A stretch of 64,000 bases of DNA from Vicia villosa. Its lineage: Eukaryota; Streptophyta; Magnoliopsida; Fabales; Fabaceae. The DNA is taken from positions 74,807,553 through 74,871,552 of the forward strand of contig NC_081185.1 in the NCBI RefSeq assembly GCF_029867415.1, read 5' to 3'. The notes beneath the pieces are model-generated. The model was not told the DNA's origin, ran no database searches, and saw only the letters and a program-made list of their open reading frames with translations. Each line of letters starts with the position of its first letter. Position 1 is the first letter of the stretch. Below are positions 54,730 to 64,000 of the stretch, in pieces. The position numbers were made by a program, and so were the translations under genes.

Positions 54730-54875
54730 TATTATTATTAGATAGATAGATTAGACAGATAGATTATTAGATTAGATAGATAGATTAGATTATTAGATAG
54801 ATAGATTAGATAGATAGATTATTAGATAGATAGATTAGATTAGATATATATTAGATATATAGATATATTAGATTA
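54730..54875. repeat. degenerate (AGAT/TTAG)n microsatellite
   Basis: Mixed agat, tag and ttag units over about 145 bp, passing into tatat. Confidence 0.85.
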
Positions 54876-55151
54876 GAAGAGACATATGTATTTCTTTGAA
54901 TGATATCTATTATTCAATGCTTAAATGTAATTTTTTGTCTTTCTATTTGATTCTTTGAAACTTTTAGTCCATTTTCTTGAAAAATTAATATTTTAGGCCT
55001 TCTATTCAATATATTTTAGATTATTTTGTCCCACTTCAAATATGCATGGTTAACATATATTTTTTTATCACAAAAAACTGAGTGGCAGAGTATATCTCAC
55101 AATTTTGCCAGGTCATATATTTAAAAATAAAAATTAATTTTTATAATATTA

Positions 55152-55414
55152 CTCTCTCTGTCTCAAAATAAGTGTCTTTTTAGCTCTAAAAAGTTGTCTC
55201 AAAATAATAGTCTCTTTGCTTTTCCAATGCAATATTGATTAATTTTTACCAACATTACCCCTTATCTACACTCTTCTCAAGATATAACAATATATATCAA
55301 TCAATAGTAATTAAGGGTAATTTTGTAAAAATGTTACCTTTATTGACTCAATCATTACTTTTCTTAATCTGTGTGTAACAACCTTAAACGACTTTTATTT
55401 TGAGACGGAGTGAG
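55152..55414. mobile_element. Stowaway MITE (Tc1/mariner type), 263 bp
   Basis: The left end CTCTCTCTGTCTCAAAATAA and the complement of the right end, CTCACTCCGTCTCAAAATAA, match the Stowaway CTCCCTCYGT terminus. TA duplications flank both ends (55150-55151, 55415-55416). Non-coding. Confidence 0.88.
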
Positions 55415-56228
55415 TATTTGATAGTAAAATAAATTATTAAATTAAAAAAAATTTAAATTATTTATATTTTTAAGGAATAATCAAACTACTTTAAGTTAAT
55501 ATATTTATAAAAATTCAAAGTAATTAATTAATTATATAACTGGACGTCCACCCGCACGATATGCGGAAAAGTTTTAAGTTTTATTGAATTATTAATAAAA
55601 AGTACTTTAGTTAAAATTAATAATTTAAAATATAATAATATAAATTAACAATAATTCAATCGTTTGAATGTCACATTTCTCAAAGGTATTAATAGTTTCC
55701 TGGATCCAAAAAGCTATCAGCTGTTGTTTTTCTAAATTAGAGAGGTGGATTTATACAATTTGGGAAGAAGTTATGAAGAGGTGCATTTATACTATTTGGA
55801 AAGAGGTTGTGAAAACTAAGTAGATTGAAAAATGTGAGAATGATAAAAAAAAAAAACGAGAGAATGATAATGGGATTAATTGAAGAGGTTAAGTGGATTA
55901 CTTGAAGTAGTGGGTTTATAAAAACTTAATATTAATTAATTAATTAATTACAAAAATGGTGGATTAAATAGTAATTTATTAATAATTTTTATATGTATTT
56001 AATTAATTGGTAAAAATATGGAGAGGTTACGTGGAATTGGTGGGTTTAGTTATTAATAATTTTTATTTAATTAATTGATAGAAAGATTTGAAGGGAAATT
56101 TTAGTGAGAATAAGTATAGGATTATAATTTAGTATGATTTTTGAAAAATTGTTAAATAATACTACTACTAAATAAAATTTGACCTACCCAGGATTCAAAT
56201 TTCAAACCCTCTCCCTCGTGGCTATGAT

Positions 56229-57128
56229 TAGGGGTGTTCGCGGTGCGGTTTGGGCGGTTTTGACGAAAAAAATCATCCGAACCGCAAGAGAAAAAATTGT
56301 GCGGTTTGGTTTGGTTCGGTTGGCTTTTAAAAAAAATCCGAACCGAACCAAACCAAACTAATGCGGTTTGGTTCGGTTCGGTTGGTTCGGTTTTTTACAA
56401 ATATTTTATTGAATCATACATATACATATAGATGACAACATAACTTTATATTTAGACATTCATACACTATCAGATAACAAAAAAACTCGTCATATTTTGA
56501 CAACAACTTTCTATTTAATATGTAAAAATTAAATTACTCAAAAGTGGAATAATAAACATAAAATAATAGTATAAAACAATATAAAAATTATTAGAATGAA
56601 ACAAAAAAGTAGAAGAGACGAGAGATTAGTAAAGGTGAAAAAGAAAAAACAAAAGAGTTGAGAGATTAGAGAAAAAGATGTGCGATAAAAATGAAATTGA
56701 AATAGGGAACATTTGCATAAAAATGAGAAGGTGAAAAAGAAAGAATATAAGAGAGTAGAGATTATAGAAAAAGAAGGAAGATGTATGTGGTAAAGAAGGC
56801 GCGATAATGCTATTAGAGATTTGAGAAGATCGGGACTAAAATCATATGTGTAAGGATGAGAAAATTATTCGTAATCATAAGGTTAAGGTATAATAGATTT
56901 AAGTTTGGGTTGGATGTGAGTTAAGTAAAAGTTAGGTTATAACATAATGCGGTTTGATTCGGTTTGGTTCGGTTTACAAAATACAAACCACAAACCGAAC
57001 CGAACCGTGCGGTTTTGTTAAAAGATGGCCCAAACTAATCCGAACCAAATACGGTTTTTTGCGGTTTCGATTTGGTTTGGTTTGGTTTGTGGTTTTTTAT
57101 TGGGTTGGTTTGGTTTTGATCACCCCTA
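56229..57128. mobile_element. non-autonomous hAT element, 900 bp
   Basis: Ends TAGGGGTG and CACCCCTA, with 8-bp duplications GCTATGAT (56221-56228 and 57129-57136). Both sub-terminal regions hold many cggtttggttcgg and ccgaaccgaacc copies in both orientations, as in plant hAT families. The 500-bp AT-rich centre has no transposase ORF. Confidence 0.9.
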
Positions 57129-57136
57129 GCTATGAT

Positions 57137-58113
57137 TCTAAGATCTGATATTCTTGCCAGCTAAACTTCAAGTTGTTAAATTTATCCCAGATTTTATATT
57201 TATTACATTTTTTCCATCAAATCTTTTCAGTGGCATTTCTCTTTCATCAAACACCTTGCCTCACACCTTGCTCCTTCCAAAACCCAACCGTGGTTGAAAC
57301 CCTCCTCGCCCACCTTCACACCAGCATGCAACATTCCCGATTCTCTCTCTGCTTCCTTGGTTTCATCATCATCATCTTCAAACTTAATTTTACCCTCTTA
57401 ATTCGACATTTAATTTTATGCTATACTGTAATTCAGTAAACAATCCAATTCATTTTTCACTATTATTAGCAACTTTGTAAATTATACTAATAAGTTATGG
57501 ATATGAATCACTATTTTCCTTTCTATGTTCAACATTTTACTTAGAAAGGTTGCTTTTCAATGATTGTTCGAAAATAAGAACAATTGCTTGTTAAGGCTGA
57601 TAAATTGAAATTGTTTAATTCATTGAAATTGTTTCATATTCTTAAACCTATTAATTGACTTTTAGTTATTGTTCTTTAAGGCTTTTTTTACCCATGCAAT
57701 AATATTGTGATAATATTCATTGATTGTTAAACAATTATTAATGTGATGCGGTTATTTCCTCTCCAAAGTAACACTCCCTTGATCACATAGTATTCCGGTT
57801 CATGTATTTTGTTCAATACTAAGATATTTACTGTATCTCTTGGATAAACGTTGTTATTTACTAGTACATTCTCTAAATTTTTAAAATAAAACATCAAATT
57901 AACCATTAACAGAGCCTTTAATTTGTTGCATTCTCTCTGGTGTAGGTTAATAAATTATTTTTTCCTTTCCAATGTCATATACTACCTAGAAACTATAACA
58001 ACTTCAAGTATTATCAATTTTTTCCACTAATTTAAAAAGAAACAAGACGTTCATTTTAGTAACTGTCTGTACTTCGTATTATTTTACTTCTGCAATTGCG
58101 CATTTGCAATAAT
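57137..58113 (+). other. upstream region of the DUF674 gene
   Basis: No definable CDS. 57,200-57,420 is CT- and CCA-rich (ctctttcatcaaacacc) and could be a 5' UTR exon separated by an intron from the coding start, but I see no convincing splice pair. The rest is AT-rich. Confidence 0.3.
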
Positions 58114-59832
58114 ATGGATGCAGCTCAATCAGATGAACAAGCTTACAATGTTCGGCTGAGAGTTATGTTCGACAGAGAAAGGAACAAAGTTCTTTATGCT
58201 GAGGCTGGTAAGGATTTTGTTGATGCTCTCTTCAGTTTCTTAACATTGCCTTTAGGGACTATTACCAGACTCGTATCTAAGGACTCGAATATTGAAGCAG
58301 TTCGAGTTGGAAGCCTGACTTCACTCTATCAAAGCATAGCAGCTCTTGATAAACAATATCTATGTACACATACATGCAAGGAAATGCTACTTTATCCTAG
58401 AAACTCAAGTTATGATTATTGCCACAAACTCAAACTCAACATAGATGACACTGAACCTATGCAGTCTTTCCTCTGTGAGAATTGGGAGTGTAATCAGCAC
58501 CGTTTAAGCTTATTTGTGAATCAAAACTGTAGCTGTGGAAGAGCAATGAATGGAGTTTCATTCCTATCCTCACAACCAGAAGATCAGAGTTTAGAAAATG
58601 GTTTTGCTAAGGAAAATGCTTCATTCATCGTTTCTGATGATCTTTCTGTGATGCCTAATGTTTATGGATCGGTTGTACATCTACATCAAAAACATAAAAT
58701 CACTAACTTTGACGCCATTGTGGAACAAAATGTTGAAATCACCAAAAAAGAGGCATGCATGCTACTATCTCTATAACTCTCATCCTGTATTTGATTTTGT
58801 TTTTCCTAATTAAAAATTTCTTCATGTTTTTCTCAGGTAGTTGATATTCTGAAGTTGTCATTGACTTCAAAGACACCTTTGACAGATTCCATCTTTAAGA
58901 AGAAACATTTCCATGTAGAACATAAAAATAGAAACCAAACCGAATTTAAGATTGGAGAGGTGACATCTGACAAGGGTAGGCAGATGTCTGTCAAAGTAGT
59001 GAGACAAAACTCAACTGGAAAGATTTTGTTTGCTGAAGCAGGAGTAGATTTTATTGACTTTGTTTTCAGTTTCCAAACTTTTCCCTTAGGGGGAGTGTTG
59101 CATATGCTTGAAGGAGTCTCTTCTTTAGAATGTATTGATAATTTATATAAAAGTGTGGCAAAGTTGAGTCCAGATATGTATTTAGAATCAGACAATGCTA
59201 GAGAAAAGCTAAGCCTGCCTCTTGTTGCTGCACAATTTGAGCTCAGTAACCAGATATTACCAATTGATGCAGCTTCCTTACCTATCTATGCCATTACTAC
59301 TTCACGCAAACATGGGGGAAGTTCTGTACCTTTGAAGTTGGTAGATCCTAAGTTTTCAGCTTCAAGTTCTTCAAGTTTGGGAATATTTGCAAAAGGTCCG
59401 TCCTTGTTTATGGTGACAGATGATTTGGTTGTGACTCCAATATCGTCCTTCAATGCTATTTCATATCTAAATAGTTTAAATGTTCCTCTATTGGACGTGG
59501 AAGAAAGAGTTGTTAAAATTGGTCTAAAGGAGGTAAATTCACTGTGTAATACTCTTAGCATTGTTATTCATTTTTTATTCATTATTTATTTCAATGTCTG
59601 TATTGTTTATATGTTGCATATTCATTTTTTATTCATTATTTATTTCAATGTCTGTATTGTTTATATGTTGCAGGGTCTCAGTATTCTTAAAGCTTCTCTG
59701 ACCTCAACTTCTGCTTTAACAAATGGTCTCACCAATACTTTGAAACCGCGGAAGCAGTGGTGGCTTTCGTTGTGGTTGTGGTTGGTCATCATGATTGTGT
59801 TAGTTTCTTTTGCGGTTTTTGGTCAAGCATAA
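58114..59832 (+). CDS. DUF674-family protein, three exons
   Basis: Proposed exons 58114-58752, 58837-59532 and 59674-59832 give 497 residues. The protein has two DUF674-like halves, each with the signature NKVLYAEAGKDFVDALFSFL or its variant GKILFAEAGVDFIDFVFSFQ. The first half also has NQNCSCGRAMN and the FIVSDDLSVMPN-like motif; the second repeats it as LFMVTDDLVVTP. DUF674 proteins are plant-specific and of unknown function. The first intron would be GC-AG (gag/gcatgc ... tctcag); the second is GT-AG with a 54-bp duplication. The last 30 residues hold a Trp/Leu/Val-rich stretch long enough to cross a membrane. The ATG was chosen just before the conserved N-terminus. Frames and length are consistent; it looks functional. 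Confidence 0.85.
58753..58836 (+). other. intron 1 of the DUF674 gene, GC-AG type
   Basis: Reading on from exon 1 gives a stop 24 bp later. Leaving at GAG (58752) and resuming at GTAGTTGATATTCTG (58837) gives the family sequence KKE-VVDILK. The donor is GCATGC, a rare GC donor; no GT lies between 58752 and the stop. Confidence 0.7.
59566..59673 (+). repeat. 54-bp tandem duplication ending at the intron 2 acceptor
   Basis: 59566-59619 and 59620-59673 are identical except at the last base, where the first copy ends gcat and the second gcag. Only the second can be a splice acceptor. The whole intron (59533-59673, 141 bp) has no in-frame stop. Confidence 0.92.
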
Positions 59833-60518
59833 CTAATGTTGTTTATGATGAGGTAGGATCGAACCAATGTTGCAGTACAACAAAAGCCATGGTATCAACC
59901 AATTCATAGACAATTAAAAAATTTCCTTTGGATTGCTTGCAGTTGATATATACAATTTCATCATATGTTTGATTTTATTTTGTCCTTTTCAATGATATAT
60001 TTACATGGGAAAAGCTAACATGTGTCCCAAGGGCACAAGTTAATGAGATATTTATAGAAATTTTTTCTTGGAACTTGTGCATTCAGTGTATCGAAACTTT
60101 AAATATGATTTTATTGCATTTAATTATATTTAACTTTTTCTAATTATAGTATCCTTAACATGTGCCCTAGCATGACCCTATTTACATTTATAATATTCTA
60201 AATGATATTATGCAATTTGTAGCTTATTAATCTTTATGGTATCTCCTTAAAAAACTGAATGAATCTGTGTAGTAAGCTTACCAAGTGTACAACATACATG
60301 CAATGCATGAAAATACACATATTATATAGTATATACTGTGAGAACTGAGAAGATAACTACAATTTGAAGAGCTTTCTGTGATGAGCTATTAAAGTTGTAA
60401 ATCAAACATAAAAAGTATGCATGTTAGCAAAAATATTGTATGCACGCACTGGCATAATTAATACAAGAATAATACTAGTAGCTCTAAATTTTTGGGAGAA
60501 ACATAACACATATCTAGA
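59833..60518. other. intergenic AT-rich sequence
   Basis: Probably includes the 3' UTR of the DUF674 gene. No other feature that I can support. Confidence 0.5.
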
Positions 60519-60791
60519 TTAGATAGAACTATGGCACCCAACAGCCCAATAGCTGGCCCAATTATGGTTTATACTAAGAGTGAGGTCAATCCACTCTGCT
60601 AACTCCATGGAAAAGAAATCTGTCTTAATTCTATCAGGGACCTTATGAGTCCAAAGTTGCTTTGCTCTGGGACAATCCATTAAAGCATGCAGTGTTGATT
60701 CCTTGACCCCTCCACATATCTTGCAATCAGCTCCACCAAACCCTTTCAAGCTTTTATTATAGTTGGTTAAAAGTTGAGCGTGGCACATCAA
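60519..60791 (-). pseudogene. LINE reverse-transcriptase zinc-finger remnant (zf-RVT)
   Basis: A 90-codon stretch carries the C-x2-C...H-x4-C pattern CKICGGVKESTLHALMDCPR followed by AKQLW, the zinc-binding segment at the C-terminus of plant LINE reverse transcriptases and derived RNase H genes. Nothing before or after is recognisable as RT or RNase H, so it is an isolated fragment. Confidence 0.75.
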
Positions 60792-61329
60792 CCAAATGCA
60801 TCATTGAATATTTTCTATTTGAAATAGTACCATAATTATTGCAGAATGTATTGTATTCAATGTCTTGCATTAACTTGCTTAATTTATTTAATTGTTTTTT
60901 AAAAGTAAAAATTGGGAATATTCCTTAATACCAAAAAAAATTGGAAAATGAAATTGTATTGGATAAAGTACATTAGGTGATCAATAAAAAAAAGAATTAC
61001 AATTATGTGCATAAGGGTTTTTTAGATACTTTAATGTGTTTTGAAGCCACAATATTGATACGGAATGAGTAAGGTATTATAGTACTCATTCCCATACATG
61101 CAGTTAGAAAAAATTCTCATAATCAAATTCATATTCGCTTTTGTAACAACTATAACACTCATATCCGTGTCTTATGGGTATGTAAGTACCCATACCTATA
61201 CTTTTTACCCGCATTTATTTATATATATATATATATATATCAAGTATAAAAACTTAACACTAAGTCTAGAATTTTTGTAGCCGCAAGTAACCTTTAATAA
61301 GAGGCACGAGAACCTTTATCCTTTTTGGT
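60792..61329. other. intergenic AT-rich sequence
   Basis: Contains a short (AT)n run at about 61,218-61,240. No gene or repeat border is visible. Confidence 0.5.
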
Positions 61330-63202
61330 CTAGTTGACGCCAGTACATAAGAAAATGTAAAAAATCATACCTGAGGTTGCAAAGGCACGAGAACCTTCGT
61401 CCTTTTTGGTTTGTTGGAAGCGTTTTGACAGTCGAAGAGCGTTGCCTCCCTTAGAAACAATAGAATAATCTGTAAAGAAGGGATTTATGAGCGAAGGATA
61501 TAAGGGGATTGGAGAAAAGAGAGTAAACCTTATTAGGTCGAGCTCCTTCAATTGCAACGTTAGGATTTGATTGCTAATTCTCAGTTGGGGCCTCTCAAGG
61601 GAAGGTCGACTGTTTTCCCAAGTGTTGAAGGGGTCCATTAGTTTTTTGAGGAAGTTAGGCGAAGAAAAATACCGTGCTTGATACTTAGACCACCAATGGG
61701 CAAATTCTTTTGAATGGAAAAATGAAGTTTTGAATTTGAACGATGGGAATTCAAGATTTTGAGTAGTTCGGTAAAAATGAAGACAATTAATGTGCTTTTC
61801 AGCAGTCAATTATTGATCACCCTAGACGACATCCTGATCATGGGAGATAAGAGATTTTTGGGGCATTTGGCTAAGGCCAAATTGTCGGGCCACCAGATTT
61901 AGCTGGTAACTCACGATGCCTTAAGCTTTAGACCCAGAGTTAATGTGAAAGGATAGAAATGTAGGAGTAGAGAATGCTCTCCATACATCATTCGATATAG
62001 CAGCCAGTTTGGGACTAACACTAGGGAATGGATCTTTAAACTAGGACATGGCTGACAGTTCTTTTCACAAACGGAGCCATAGCCTCGACGAAGGTAGTAG
62101 TGTCAAAGAACAAATTTATATACTTCATGAAAACGTACATGCTTGAAGTTTCGTGAGGGGTAACCAGGGATAGCCTCCAGCCTTCGACAGAGCTATCCTT
62201 CACCGAATGTCAACATATACCGATATATGGCAAGCTAGTCAGTGCTCAAAAGTGGTATTCAGTCAATGCTTCTGGAGCAAGAAGGGGCCTGAGAGGGTCG
62301 GTCCTTTGGGGTTCTTGGGAATATCCTTTATCCTTGAAGTGGAAACACTTAACATATGATAAAGGTACGCCAGTAGATGTTTGCTCAAAGAAATTTGTCG
62401 ACCCTCATGAATTTGGATCGCCAAGGGGATAAAGTCTTTAACTATTTGTAATGATCTAGGGCAGAATAGAAAATAATAAAGCCAAAGAGTGAGGAAAGCG
62501 ACATGTTCCTCATCAGATACGTCGAGGATGTTCGTGACATGATGATCTGTGATATAGTGTTTAAAGCTGGCACGAGCAAACTGAAATGTGAGTTGAGTCG
62601 ACAGAGTGGGGTCGAAGGTTTCACCCAGCGGAGAAATACCAGTAATGGCCGCCACATCGAAGAGGGTTGGAGTTAACATCTGACATTGAAGATGAAAAGT
62701 GTTAGTCGAACCTTCCCAAAAGAAAATCAACATCGTAATCATACTAAGGTTGATTCTATGGTCATTCCTCGACAACTGGATCGCATCAAAGATACCTGCC
62801 GCTTCCCATTGCGCTTCCTTCTTGCCTTGGACTTTGTCCAAGCAAGCCAAATAATCTGGCTTTCCTGGAGTGGCATAGAATGAATATCCCTCACAGCATG
62901 TCTACAAACTGCATATCCAGAGGGCTTTCTTGACCAAAGACAAGAGGTTTGGCAGGAGTAAAATAAGTAAATAACGTTTGATCTTGCTTGGGATCAGTTT
63001 TGCGGGTTAGATACGGTCCATGGAAGGCAAAAAGTTCCCCAGAGACTGTGAAAGGGATAAGCATTTGTTTATGCCAAATAACAACCTGGCTTGACTCGAT
63101 GGGCGGTGGTTGCGGAATGAGTGGTAGGTTTGGGTCATCTTCAAGGGCAAAAGCCACAAAATTGTTACCAATACTAATGGGAGTAGAAGCAAGAGTTACC
63201 AT
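61330..63202 (-). pseudogene. decayed plant-mobile-domain (PMD, aminotransferase-like) gene
   Basis: Three fragments in order on the minus strand. 63202-62891 encodes a start-like MVTLASTPISIGNN and ends at a TGA caused by a frameshift. 62886-62263 carries the PMD core (MLIFFWEGSTNTFHLQC, TPTLFDVAAITGISPLGETF). 61809-61330 carries a C-terminal part (FHSKEFAHWWSKYQARYF). The link between the last two (61,810-62,262) still shows YINLFFDTTTFVEAMAPF but has stops. PMD proteins belong to the MAIN-like family and are also carried by transposons. No transposase is visible here. Confidence 0.75.
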
Positions 63203-64000
63203 TGTAGTGAAATGATGAGAAGAAATACTAAAAATGTGACGGTGTTCTGTTTAAGAGAGTTCTGGAAATGAGCAAATGGAAGAAGAAGAAGAAGAAGGAA
63301 ATAGTGATTGTCTAAAGCAATTATTTAAAGGGAAATAGACCCGTCGATGACTGACAGGTGTTGTTCGATCTAACGATGACAGACAGGGAGTGGGAAAGTT
63401 GGTGGAGTTTGGTTTGAAAGCCCAAGTCCTAAAAATTAGGAGTCATCGTGAGAAATGATGGATTGACATGGGAAACTGTTGCGCAGAAAGTGGTCATGAT
63501 GACGCGTGACGTCATTTTGAGAAGACGTGTAGTAAAAAAACACGAGAAAAGAAAATGCCCAAGTTCTTCATCGATACAATCTCTATCGAAATTGGCATTT
63601 TATGGGGAAATTTGTTGACAAGCAATTTTCGACTAGGATACTATGGGCCTCAAGAAATAAGCTGGCCCAAGTGGAGAAGGTATTTTTTATCAAAAGGCCC
63701 ATTATGTGAAAGAAGTATGGGGGTTGTCGACGTAGTTAGTGAGGAATTTCCAAAGGCTGGTCGACTAGGACGTCACTTGGGAAATTCGGTCCGACCATCG
63801 ACATGCTTGGTAAAATGGCGGCAAGAGGAGGTTTCAACTTACGAGTTATGAAGTAGAACGTGGGAAAGTTTGGGAACAGCTTCACACAAAATTCCAACGT
63901 GGGATACTAGTAACCGTCAATGAATACTTATATGTATTATCTATTTAAGCAAACTATTGTATTAAGTTTAAAAGGTCGCAATTTATTACATTGAAAACAT
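63203..64000. other. region upstream of the PMD pseudogene
   Basis: Contains a purine-rich gaagaagaag run (about 63,280) and a TATTTAAG motif at about 63,326 that could be the old promoter on the minus strand. Nothing else can be supported. Confidence 0.35.

Noticed and set aside
52982..55935. Left and right ATTTAAGC / GCTTAAAT sequences as the two ends of one element
   Set aside because: They face the wrong way to be the termini of a single insertion; more likely two unrelated repeats.
57173..57439. 88-codon ORF upstream of the DUF674 gene
   Set aside because: Low-complexity, CT-rich sequence with no domain; more like untranslated leader.
59533..59673. Reading through intron 2 of the DUF674 gene as coding sequence
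   Set aside because: The frame is open, but the insert is low-complexity and hydrophobic with good GT...TTGCAG borders, and family continuity (LKE-GLSILKASL) supports splicing.
63555..63851. 98-codon plus-strand ORF near the right edge
   Set aside because: No recognisable motif; probably chance in the region upstream of the PMD remnant.

Overview
This window is plant nuclear DNA. Most of it (about 1-52,981) is a stack of nested LTR retrotransposons. The right-hand 11 kb is host sequence with small DNA transposons, one intact-looking gene and some pseudogenes. The long elements have the layout of legume Ogre (Ty3/gypsy, Tat clade): an extra ORF1 before gag, gag-pro separated from pol by a short intron, two RNase H regions in pol, and LTRs of about 5 kb starting TGTCATACCCC. 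This points to a large-genome Fabeae legume (the pea/vetch/lentil group). That assignment is inference.

Layout. (1) 1-8770, minus strand: 5' part of Ogre element A (LTR, PBS, intact ORF1, start of gag), running off the left edge. (2) 8771-34400, minus strand: Ogre element B in the order LTR - complete internal region - LTR - PBS - part of ORF1. The last piece is a tandem second copy that element A interrupts inside ORF1. B's gag-pro and pol are open from end to end; its ORF1 has two nonsense codons. (3) 34401-52981, minus strand: copia element C of SIRE/Maximus type, with gag, a broken pol and an extra 3' ORF. B sits in its 3' LTR. (4) 37761-46724, plus strand: element D, a nearly intact relative of C inserted just past C's pol stop codon, flanked by ACTCA duplications. 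Order of events: C first, then D into C and B into C's 3' LTR, then A into the tandem part of B.

(5) 52982-64000: host region. It holds an (AT)n run, a MITE with an 11-bp flanking direct repeat, a Stowaway MITE, a non-autonomous hAT element with an 8-bp duplication, a three-exon DUF674-family gene on the plus strand, a LINE zinc-finger remnant, and a decayed plant-mobile-domain (PMD) gene on the minus strand.

The most unusual signal is RNA-like structure. Ogre LTRs and the Ogre 3' UTR carry families of short hairpins with near-constant 8-nt loops and stems that change in a compensated way. The unrelated copia LTRs carry their own ordered hairpin array, kept with compensatory changes between C and D. 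Most imperfect pairs become G-U wobbles only on the strand that would be the element's RNA. All alignments and counts were made by eye.
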